A DNA stretch of 64,000 nt, from NCBI GenBank assembly GCA_038030265.1, contig CM075941.1:18476001-18540000 (forward strand), read 5' to 3'. This document shows, piece by piece, positions 55,640 to 64,000 of this stretch (position 1 is its first letter; each line of letters starts with the position of its first letter). Source of the stretch: Corythucha ciliata. Lineage: Eukaryota; Arthropoda; Insecta; Hemiptera; Tingidae. The translations under genes were made by a program, and so were the position numbers. Below the pieces are notes generated by a model, which was given only the letters and a program-made list of their open reading frames with translations, made no database searches and was not told the origin of the DNA.

Positions 55640-56110
55640 GGAACCGGCCCCGCGGGGCCCCCGGAACAATCCCGGATCCCGGTTTTGGCTAATTTTATCC
55701 CACGACCCGAGTAAGATCATCCCGGGACGCAATTTGTGTTGGATTACGCTTAATATTTCTGAAAAATCATAATTGGGCATTTATAATCGTTTTATTCTTG
55801 GAACAAAGATGCGCGTGAACCTGATGGCCTTATACACGTCAGAATGAATTATGAAAATTTTCCTATTCGCTTGAGCAGCCGATTTTTTTTCTTTTTCCAC
55901 CTTTCAGGTGGAAAAAGGTTTTTTTAAAACAGCACTTTCTGTCGAGTGCTTTTGTGTGGTTCATTTTTCTGTGGTTAGACTTTTTTAGTCAGGGTTTTTC
56001 GAGGTTAAAGCTTTTTCTGTTGTTGGAGCGATTGTTATTTGTGTACTTTAGAGTTTTTGCTTACTGTGGTTTAAGCTTTTTGTGGTTCTTTTATTTTGTG
56101 AATAGATCAC
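55640..56110. repeat. Inverted relative of 42.7-43.5 kb
   Basis: Holds the complement of the CGGGACAAATTGCG block, then CTGTGGTTAGA/TTTTGTGGTTC units that are the reverse of the CACTAACCACAAAAA repeats. It ends about 150 bp before the aminotransferase start. Confidence 0.65.
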
Positions 56111-56183
56111 TTTGTGGTAGATAATAGTTTTCGCTACGTGACTGTGATTTAATTTCTACAAATCATGCACTTGTCATGATAAT

Positions 56184-56190
56184 ATTTGCA
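56184..56190 (+). other. Possible 5'-UTR splice acceptor
   Basis: ATTTGCAG followed by a pyrimidine-rich stretch precedes the aminotransferase start by about 70 bp. An upstream non-coding exon is possible. Confidence 0.3.
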
Positions 56191-56257
56191 GCTCTTCTCA
56201 CCTACGTTCACACTTTTTTCCCCCACTTCCCTTCACCACTGCCAGATACTCAAAAAT

Positions 56258-58088
56258 ATGCTTACTTCTTTAGCTATAAAGAGGCCACAAATTCGGATCA
56301 TACCCCAGGCCAGTATGCTGTCTTCAGCTTTAGATGAAAAATTCAAGCTTCCTGAGAAGTATACGGGTTCCGAGCACACCGTATGGTAAGCTTGTGTAAA
56401 GTAGCTACTCTCCCTGTTCACTTATCCACAATTTCGTTGTTTTAGGTCCGAATTTATTGAATTAGCTAAGCAAGTCAACCCGTTGGATTTGGGCCAAAGC
56501 TTTCCCGACTTTGCTGCTCCTAAACACGTTAAACAAGCTCTGTGCGATGTGGCCCGGTCCGAAAACGCACTTCATCAACAGAACTGTCGAGGCGAGGTAT
56601 GCGCCCTGTTATTGGTAAGTCAAATACCGAAATGTTTGAAATTAGTTTTACTCCTTCCAAAGGGTCACGTGAGGCTGGTCAACGTTCTGAGCAAGCTTTA
56701 CAGCTCTAAAATTGGTAGGGAAATCAACCCACTAACTGAAGTCATCACGACGGCTGGTGCCTACGAAGCTTTGTATTCGGCCATTTTGGGTCATGTACAC
56801 CCTGGTGACGAAGTGATACTTATTGAGCCCTGTTTCGATTGTTATGAGCCGATGGTTAAGGCTGCAGGTGGGAGGAGTGTGTTCGTTCCTTTGAAGCCGG
56901 TAAGCGAGGCGAACAGTTAGCCTGAGAATTAGAACTTGGAACGGTTAAATTTCCGTTTACAGAATAAAAATAGAGGAAAGATCCGGGCTCGTCATTGGGT
57001 ATTCGATCCAAGTGAGATGGCCGCAGCTTTCAACGAGAAAACAAAGGCAATTATTGTCAATAACCCTCACAATCCTTTGGGTAAAGTGTTCACGAGGGAA
57101 GAACTCCATTTTATTGGTCATTTATGCGTAAAATGGCAAGTTATGATTATATGCGACGAAGTTTACGAGTGGCTGGTTTTTGAACCGAACGAGCACATAA
57201 GAATGGGTTTGTTTGATTTCCTTCCCACGTCCATCTAGTTATTTTCATTCCAAACTAAATCGCTCGAATTTTTTAGCCTCACTTCCCGGAATGTGGGACT
57301 TGACTGTCACCATTGGCTCTGGTGGAGAAACGTTCAGTGTGACCGGATGGAAAATTGGTTGGGCCTACGGCCCAACGCATCTAATCAGTAATTTAAAAAT
57401 CGTTCATCAAAATAATCTCAACTCAATCAGTACGCCAACTCAGGTATGTTGTGAGTTTCCACCCCCCACCCATTCATTAAGTTGAAAAACTGCCTTTTGC
57501 TTCGGCCAATGCTATATCTAGGAAGCCTTGGCCCGTTGTTTGGAGCTAGAGTTCAGTCGAATAGATACTCCACAATGTTATTTAACGAGTCTTGCTCGGG
57601 ATCTGAAACCTAAACGGGACTTTATGGCCTCATTTTTCACTCAAATCGGCATGGTTCCGACAATCCCCGACGCCGGATATTTTATGATGGTGGATTGGAC
57701 TCCTCTCGGTAATTTCCAATCAATTAGTCGCTAGGCAGATTTCAGACCCAGATGTCTCATACCATCCATGTTTTGTTTCTTAAGAAAGTAAAGTCACAAT
57801 GAATGAAGAGACTGACGCGTACAGAGACTATCGGTTTGCCAAATGGTTGTCGAAAAATTACAAACTTCAAGGAATTCCAACCTCTGCTTTCTACAGCGTT
57901 CCTCATAAAAATCTTGGAGAGAGGTACATTCGCTTCTGTTACTTTAAGGTGATCCCAAATCCCCACCCTTTTACAGCGTTGCCTTCACTAATGATGACGA
58001 TTTGTTTTCACAGAAATATGAAACTCTGCATAAAGCCCAGCAGATTTTAAAAGCCTGGGTTTCAGGCCAAGAAGGTGCCATGATGTGA
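56258..58088 (+). CDS. Kynurenine aminotransferase-like protein, eight exons, 450 aa
   Basis: A PLP-dependent class I/II aminotransferase of the KAT/cysteine-conjugate beta-lyase type, which transaminates kynurenine to kynurenate. Exons: 56,258-56,385; 56,446-56,596; 56,663-56,899; 56,963-57,206; 57,277-57,443; 57,522-57,708; 57,785-57,948; 58,014-58,088. All introns are GT-AG, 60-78 bp, and phases agree throughout. The first 25 residues resemble a mitochondrial presequence; MLSSALDEKF (56,312) is an alternative start. Motifs: SFPDFAAPKHV, TAGAYEALYSAI, VNNPHNPLGKVF, CDEVYEWLVFEP, TGWKIGWAYGP and ERYIRFCYFK with the C-terminal substrate arginine. The PLP lysine expected in GKTFS is glutamate at residue 271 (codon 57,327-57,329), and the usual HQYTRGFG loop reads HQQNCRGEG. 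The frame is open but catalysis is doubtful. Confidence 0.9.
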
Positions 58089-58150
58089 AGTGATCGATTT
58101 TGTGTATTTAGACCCCTCGTTTTGTTTAGCCTGTACACGCTGTTTTTGGT

Positions 58151-58156
58151 AATAAA
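58151..58156 (+). terminator. Polyadenylation signal of the aminotransferase gene
   Basis: AATAAA, 63 bp after the stop codon. Confidence 0.65.
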
Positions 58157-58169
58157 TTCATTTTTTCTG

Positions 58170-58440
58170 TAACACTATTGGTTGGTTGGTGGTGCTGATT
58201 TATCTGACCTAAACCTTTTGTCCATTTAAAATGCAAAAAAGCTAACATCCCGTCTAGTGTGGCTAGCATTGCAGCCAGAACTGATATAAAAGTGGCTGAG
58301 TATGACAAGCTCCGCCTGGGTCACAAGTAGTCAAACTGAAGGAAAATGCTTGGGCCTATCTGAAATTGGAGTTCGAAAGAAGCCAAATCACATCTTTGGT
58401 CAAGGGAGGGCGAAATTGTGGTTTAGAGGGGGCCAAAACC
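58170..58440. other. No gene seen
   Basis: Spacer after the aminotransferase gene with no repeat that I can bound. Confidence 0.35.
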
Positions 58441-58740
58441 CCTCATAATTTTTAGCTGCGAATTTTGTGCATTTCCTAAAGTTTAGCTAATAAGAGTTTT
58501 TCTCAATTATTGCCGCGAATTCGAGGGTTTTCACAATGCTTGCTGCGGACCGATGATAATCCGCTTTCAGACACTAGTAAGCATATTTTATCCAACTTAA
58601 GGTTGCGATTAGGTGCCTAAATTTCCTAAAAACGTTAGCGGCAAATTATGGCACATTTTCACAACTGAAACTCTGCAAATTATCGTTTTCCTTAATTTCA
58701 ACCCCAGATTAGAACTTTTCTTAATAGTCGGACGGGCAAA
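58441..58740. repeat. Degenerate ~30-bp minisatellite
   Basis: Units such as TTTTTAGCTGCGAATTTTG and GAGTTTTTCTCAATTATTGC belong to the family found in the hAT-like elements. No ends were found. Confidence 0.55.
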
Positions 58741-58961
58741 GACAAGACGAAGTCAAAAGAAAGGCAAGTTTATATAACTTTGGACTGAGAGCGGTCAATT
58801 TCATCTGCGTCTACGTGAGTACATAATTTCACCTATTGTTTCGCGAGTTCTACACGTTTGAAGAAAATCATCGGGTTTCATTCAATGTTTCATAATAAGT
58901 CAATGAGATCACATGGGTTTCTAGAGAAGCCCTAGAAAAACAATGTAACTGGCCTTTTGTT

Positions 58962-59104
58962 TAAGGCCAGTTCACAAGCTCTATGTATGCGTTCTGTAGA
59001 GATAATGCAACCAAACAAATTTATTCCCTCGAAAAATGAAGCATTTTGATAGGTTACATGGACTCCACAGACGCATTGCACGGAGCTTGTGAACGGGCCT
59101 TTAT
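58962..59104. mobile_element. MITE, ~143 bp
   Basis: AAGGCCAGTTCACAAGCTC pairs with GAGCTTGTGAACGGGCCTT. It includes TGAAGCATTTTGATAGGTT, which also occurs in the repeat block at 49.5 and 60.85 kb. Confidence 0.75.
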
Positions 59105-59936
59105 GCCTAGATTGGTGCCAACGAGCACTGTAAAAAGTCGCATTCAAATATGAGGCTTGTAATGAGCAAAAAAACATTGAACCTTATGAATAAAAAAGAG
59201 CACGACCTTGTACTTATGCTCATCTATTTATAAATGAAAGTGACGATTTTTTTCATGATTGACTATAAATAAATACATATGCTCAAAAAATGCAATCATT
59301 AAGTCATGCGTTTTTTTATTCATACAGCTAATTATTTCTCCGGCCTTCTGAACGAATCATGAAATTTGAATTATTACTAACGTGCGATCTTAACTTCTTA
59401 TGTTTGTTTTTACGCTCACTTTGAAGTTTGACGGTTTTATGCTAACCCCTTTTCCCTTCAATACTGACGAGGTTGTGAAAATTCGAAGGAAATAAATGGG
59501 ATTATCCTATAATTTATTAGAGCACAAGAAATCTTAATTTAGTTCTGGCAGAATGATATTTCTTTAAAATCTTATGTCAAGAAAGGCATTTGAAGGAAAG
59601 TTTTAGTGGTGGATTTTTGGAGCTAAATGGTATTTTGGGCTTCTGAGCACGAATCAGTGGTTTGCCAACAAAATTGTTGACGGAAACATTTTTTTCCACA
59701 AAAAACCAAGAGGCAAATTGCATTTTTGTACAGCCGGGCCTAAAGACTCGAAATTCGACCGCTGGTAGAGAACCTTTAAAACACAGGTACTGCAACACGA
59801 ATTTCAGCGCCATATTTGGTCCCTCAGTCGTTAGCGTAAACACAATATCATAAATGAAAAAATTATCATCGTAACAGCAAACAAACGCGGTCGAAATAAA
59901 TAAAAATATTCTACTTGTCGATGAGACCGTTCCGGC
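59105..59936. other. No gene seen
   Basis: AT-rich sequence. Short overlapping frames on both strands at 59,577-59,853 show no domain. Confidence 0.4.
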
Positions 59937-60072
59937 CGATGGGGCCGTATTCCGAAGCCGTGTGAAAATGTCGCAAAAAACGGTTGCTATATGGCGGGAT
60001 AATGTTATTTCCTATTCGGCGTCCTTGGATCCCGCTCGCGGCCTTTTTTCCCGACCGTTCAGAATAAGGCCC
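59937..60072. mobile_element. MITE, relative of the one in the Penelope remnant
   Basis: Ends GGGGCCGTATTCCGAA and the imperfect complement GTTCAGAATAAGGCCCC. Shares GCGGGATAATGTTATTTC and GGCGTCCTTGGATCCCGC with 2529-2662. Confidence 0.75.
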
Positions 60073-60073
60073 C

Positions 60074-60213
60074 AGGGGACCTATTCTCTAACAACCAGCA
60101 ATATTTTTTTCGCCAGCCATGTGTCTATTTCATTCATTTATTTGAAGAAAATTAATGAAATTAACATATGGCTGATACAAAGCTATTGCTTCGGAGTTAG
60201 AGAATAGGGCCCC
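60074..60213. mobile_element. MITE, ~140 bp
   Basis: GGGGACCTATTCTCTAAC pairs with GTTAGAGAATAGGGCCCC. It stands directly beside the previous element. Confidence 0.7.
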
Positions 60214-60276
60214 AGGTGATAATTATAATCATATGAGGGACCAAGTATGGCGCCGACTTGCGTGCTGCAGTCAACG

Positions 60277-61285
60277 ATGTATAAAAAAGAACTGGATTGC
60301 TCATCACTGCTGATAAAGACCAGCTGATAATAGCCATCAAATAAGCTCCCATAGTGGACGAGAGGGGTGGAGTTTCAAAATAAGTGCCATATTGCCATAA
60401 CTACACAAGGAGAGGGACAGGGTGATTGTTTACCAGGGGACGACCTACCCTCTCCACGCCCCTCCAGTCATCTGTGAGCAATCCAGGTTTATATATCGTT
60501 GGTTGCAGAACTCTAATAGTGCCTTCTGCTCTGCCTTACCGCTGGGAGAGTCTTGAGCGGGCGACATGAGGTTCATTCCGCCCGCCGCGCGTAAAGAAAA
60601 ATGTCAGCCCGCTACGTCTTCTTTTAGGTCATTTGTTGTTTTTTTTGAAAATAGTTTTTCCTAATTTTGTTTTTAAATTGTACATTAGCCAGAAAAACAC
60701 AAAAATAAGCACTGCAAATTACGCTGAGAGGCGATTAAAGTTCTCTCTGCGTCAGCTACGTCATCCTTCCATTTGCTGGCTAAGGTGTGTGTTCACTTCA
60801 GCTTATTAAGCAAAGCATATCATAAGCGTCTGTGGAGTCCGTGCAGCCTGTCAAAATGCTTCATTTTTCGAAAGAAATTAATTTTTCTTTGCTTAGGGTG
60901 CGTTTATCAATGCGCTTATTCTACAGACAAAGCTGGGATAAGTCTGGTTGCTATGGGCCTTTTGGTAAACAGTAATGCAAAGTTATCCGAGGGATTGCTA
61001 TTCCATGAGAAATCCGGTGATTGATAAACCCACGACCCTTAGTAGACACCACAGATGCATAGAACAAAGCTTCTGAACAGAGCTTTATAAAGACTGGTTT
61101 TTATGATTATTATTGTAATAATTAAGGACTTCGGCTGTACAAAAAATAGCGTACAACACTCGCGCGGTATTCCTCATTACGATCTCGGGCGACAACTGCC
61201 GTCGGCTTCACCTCGGGCACTTCCCGTCGCCCTCGACCGTAATGAGCATCATACCGCCCTTGGATCGTAATATACTATTTTGTAG
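60277..61285 (-). repeat. Inverted copy of the 48.2-50.06 kb repeat block
   Basis: Collinear with the complement of 48,212-50,060. The part at 60,277-60,505 is a third copy of the 47.5-kb MITE. It carries its own insertion at 60,896-61,038. Confidence 0.8.
60896..61038. mobile_element. 143-bp MITE with TTA duplication
   Basis: GGGTGCGTTTATCAAT pairs with the imperfect complement ATTGATAAACCCACGACCC. TTA flanks both sides (60,893-60,895; 61,039-61,041). The other copy of the block (about 49,056-49,068) shows the uninterrupted site. Confidence 0.85.
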
Positions 61286-61617
61286 TATTTTTTGCATAAC
61301 TCAGAAGCGTTTACGAGTGAAATATAAAGTGAAATAAAAAAACCTTATATGAAATAAAAAGAGGACACAATGACCTACATTTTATGTACTTAAATATTAT
61401 TTCTGTTGTCAGCTGTTCAGCCGCTGGACCGCCGCGAAAGTGGGGGCACGGGGCAAACCGCTTTCCGCCCCATATGAATGCTAAAATATACAGTAATTCA
61501 CTCACTTACTGAGCGCCAAATTCGCATTAGAAACACGGCCTACCACTAAACGCAGAGAAAAATTAATACTGACAATGAGTATTTTATTTCAATTCCTTTT
61601 AGATACTTGTGTAAGTC
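61286..61617. other. No gene seen
   Basis: AT-rich spacer before the third hAT-like element. Confidence 0.35.
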
Positions 61618-62400
61618 CAGTGCCGTCTTTAGGCGGTGGCCCGGGGCCCCGCGTCTAGGGGAGGGGGGCCCGGATTGTTCAGATTTTTTTCTTCCCAACA
61701 TGGGAATAAAGATACTCATTATTAATAGCGCTCAATCATAGCTAAAATTGAAAAATAGGACTTTCACTATTTCCAGGGGCAACTTTCACGACTATAAACG
61801 AGACAAAGTGCTAATTCGCAGCTAAACTTGAGAAAAACCGCTCATTCATACAGCCAAAATAGACCAAATTCACGGCTTCCAACGGCCATTTAGTGGCTGA
61901 CATAAAGTTCTAATTCAATTCATACCTAAAGTGAAAGAAATTGCTAATTCATGGCTAAAATCGAAAAAAATCATTCGACTAAAATGTGTAAAAAGCGCTT
62001 ATTGACAGATAAAATTAAGAAAACGCCATTGACTGATATAAAATTGAGAAAAAAACTGCTATAGTGAATAAAATTGAGAAAAAACGCTAATTCTTGGCTA
62101 AAAACGAAAATAATAGCTGGTTCATGGCAGGGGCGTGGCCAGCCTTTGATCTAGTGGGTGGGCAGCTTCACGTGAGCACAAGTCAGATGCATCCAAATGA
62201 CTACTGCTGGCTAATATTCGGTGATGAGTCCCCAGAAAAAGATCTCGGCAACTCATCAACGCAGAACCCTTAATGTAGAAAAGGTTTTTTGCAGCAATTT
62301 TGTTTTCCAAACTGGACTCTTCTGTCGTACAGACGAATGGCTCCTTGTCAGGAACTTGCAGGCCTGTAAACTGTCATAAGTTATAATCTTCAACACGTGC
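61618..62400. mobile_element. Third hAT-like minisatellite element, left part
   Basis: Starts CAGTGCCGTCTTTAGGCGG, identical to the start at 38,377. The ~30-bp minisatellite follows (61,730-62,110), then the single-copy core GCCAGCCTTTGATCTAG and GGATGAGTCC-like blocks also seen at 39,475-39,600. I could not find the right end or a second copy of the flanking TGTAAGTC, so the end given is where similarity fades. Confidence 0.65.
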
Positions 62401-62484
62401 GTTCGACCAGCTCATGATCTTAGAAAAAGGCATATTTTCTGAGATCGCAGGATGTATGGAAGAGTGCCTAATTTACTGAACCAG

Positions 62485-62770
62485 GCACTTAAATTGCTCG
62501 GATTGAGCTGAAACTTGGCATACAATTTACGCGTGAGTCAATACGACTTGCCCTCAAATTTGATCCCGATCGGTTCAGGGAAACTCCTGGAAACCCGGAA
62601 AATCCTACTGACCAGAGGGTTTTCTCCACTGACCGGGTACTTCAAATGCTCGGATCGAGTTTCCGGGTTTCCTTGAACCGATCGGGATCAAATCTGAGGG
62701 CAAGTCGTATCAACCCACGCGTAAATTGCACGCCAAGTTTCAGCTCGATCCTAGCATTTTAAGTGCGTGA
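62485..62770. mobile_element. Foldback, ~115-bp arms
   Basis: CGATCGGTTCAGGGAAAC pairs with GTTTCCTTGAACCGATCG, GACTTGCCCTCAAATTTGAT pairs with its complement, and the outer GGCACTTAAATTGCTCGG pairs imperfectly near 62,755. Confidence 0.75.
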
Positions 62771-63170
62771 CATTTTGATGCCCGGAGCGGTGGTCATGGT
62801 AGATGCCCCCCCCCCCCACTAACAAAAAATATGCGAGTATCTGGCTACTCCCTTCATTCGGAAATCATCCAGGGCTTAGGGTAGGGGAAACTTTCGGGGT
62901 TCTCGCGGGGAAATTTTCTCCCAAACATCGTATTCGATTTACCTTGGAAGGACCTACTAACATATACGTTTTTTTCGGAACAAACAGACCGGTGTGGTGT
63001 CAGATTGACAGATTCTTGGCGTGGGAATGTTTGTCGGGACAAAAATCAGCAGTTTCATAGTCCCTGTGAGCTACATTTTCAGTAATTAAACCAATATGAT
63101 GTAGGTACGATCAAAGATGGGGGGGGGGGAGGTATGTTCCGGAGAGAACCAACTTCACGAGAATGGATCT
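62771..63170. other. No gene; C-run and G-run
   Basis: A run of about 13 C near 62,806 and of about 11 G near 63,119. Open frames on both strands here look like chance. Confidence 0.45.
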
Positions 63171-63610
63171 TCAAGAAACCGATTTCGTGGGGTTTAATCG
63201 TTGAAAAAAACAATCTTGAGGGTTTGGCTCTGTAGAAAAAAAGTCATGAGGTTGGCTTACATGAAAAATACAAACTTTGAGGGTCCGGCTTTTCCTAAAA
63301 CCACTTTCACGGGTTTAACTCCTGAAACCCCTTATTTCGAGCTTCGAGGATTAACTCTGAGTAGAATTAAATTCACAGGTTTTGCGCTTCAATAAACCAA
63401 TCTCAAGGGCTTTTGTCGTTCAAAAAACCGATCTTGAGGGTTAGTATCTTCAAACAACAGAATTCGTGGAACTTGACATACTCAAAATACCAATTTTGCG
63501 GGTTATTTGGCTCAATAAAAAACAATTTTACGGATTCGGCTCTCCATAAAAACAATTTCTCCTCCTTTGGTTAATCAAAAGACCTCAATTCCGTGAGGTT
63601 GGCTCTGTCA
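63171..63610. repeat. Degenerate ~35-bp repeat (AAAACCAATTTCGCGGGTTTGGCTC type)
   Basis: About twelve loose units alternate an AAAAAC.AATTTC.GG core with a GGTTTGGCTC spacer. Similar units occur at 41,290-41,600 and in the right part of the hAT-like element at 39,950-40,140. Confidence 0.6.
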
Positions 63611-64000
63611 AATTCTTGGCGTGTGGAGGGACGGAGCGTATTTGCGTGGAACACTGACCGGTTGTGGGATGCAACCCGCAGCTTCTGGCACGCTCTGTCC
63701 AGTTGTTAGACTGTTTTACCTCCAAAGAGAGCCATGGCATCGCCAAGACTCAGCTTTTGGTCAACTTCATTGTAGGTTTTACGCCTCCTCCAACTAACTG
63801 GCAGCCGTTATACTGTTACAGGTAGCTCTTGGGGGTGCCCTGGTCTGCAATGGACCATTTTTTGCGGTTTTGGTGCCTCTTGGTTGACCTGAAGTCACAA
63901 TTTCTTTCACGGAGCACCTGACAACTATGGGCACTGGGCAGTTGAATAGATGTGGAGCGTTTTGTACCGGGGGTGCGCAAAAGGACTCTATATATTTATC
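63611..64000. other. No gene seen
   Basis: More even base composition than its surroundings, but no frame, splice pattern or repeat I can support. Confidence 0.35.

Noticed and set aside
62803..63060. 85-codon plus-strand frame and 62-codon antisense frame
   Set aside because: They overlap each other, start in a C-run and have no recognisable domain.

Overview
The window is eukaryotic nuclear DNA, AT-rich and crowded with transposable elements. It looks like an arthropod, probably a hexapod: it holds an env-bearing Gypsy (errantivirus-type) element, BEL/Pao, I-clade LINE, Penelope, THAP-DDE, Tigger and hAT-like elements, plus one compact insect-type kynurenine aminotransferase gene with seven introns of 60-78 bp. 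I cannot fix the species from sequence alone. Only two cellular gene candidates stand out: a small two-zinc-finger protein at about 44.0-44.5 kb and the eight-exon aminotransferase at 56,258-58,088. Almost everything else is mobile or repetitive DNA, and no rRNA, tRNA gene or CRISPR array was recognised.

Layout. 0.1-4.8 kb: small inverted-repeat elements and a composite foldback whose inner arms are a self-complementary 40-bp satellite; it encloses a 147-bp-arm palindrome and a Penelope remnant. 5.1-12.36 kb: a complete 7.24-kb env-bearing Gypsy element on the minus strand, with near-identical 209-bp LTRs and CGGG target duplications, sitting inside an older MITE. 12.8-16.1 kb: a decayed Gypsy element carrying a Tigger insertion with TA duplications. 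16.2-18.25 kb: a THAP/DDE transposase remnant. 19.37-22.95 kb: a 3.6-kb DNA transposon with 34-bp terminal inverted repeats, a lysine/arginine-rich DDE-like protein of no superfamily I can name, and eight copies of CAGGGGAATGAC. 24.1-25.5 kb: BEL/Pao and LINE fragments. 25.6-27.2 kb: a hAT-like non-autonomous element filled with a degenerate ~30-bp minisatellite. 27.7-33.0 kb: an I-clade LINE with both ORFs, frameshifted throughout. 33.4-35.4 kb: a giant palindrome with 1-kb arms. 36.5-40.3 kb: foldbacks, including a three-level nest (foldback > tRNA-derived SINE > hAT-like element). 40.3-43.5 kb: degenerate minisatellites. 46-55.5 kb: many foldbacks and MITEs. 58.1-64 kb: more MITEs, an inverted copy of the 48-50 kb block, and a third hAT-like minisatellite element.

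The elements tell an insertion history rather than a pathway. Nested insertions, empty sites supplied by the other arm or by a second copy, and target duplications (TTAA, TTA, TA, CGGG, CCTGGACA, ATGTGCAAGT) let many boundaries be placed to the base. The aminotransferase is intact as a reading frame across eight exons, but the lysine expected to hold pyridoxal phosphate reads glutamate. That makes its activity doubtful unless it is a sequencing error.
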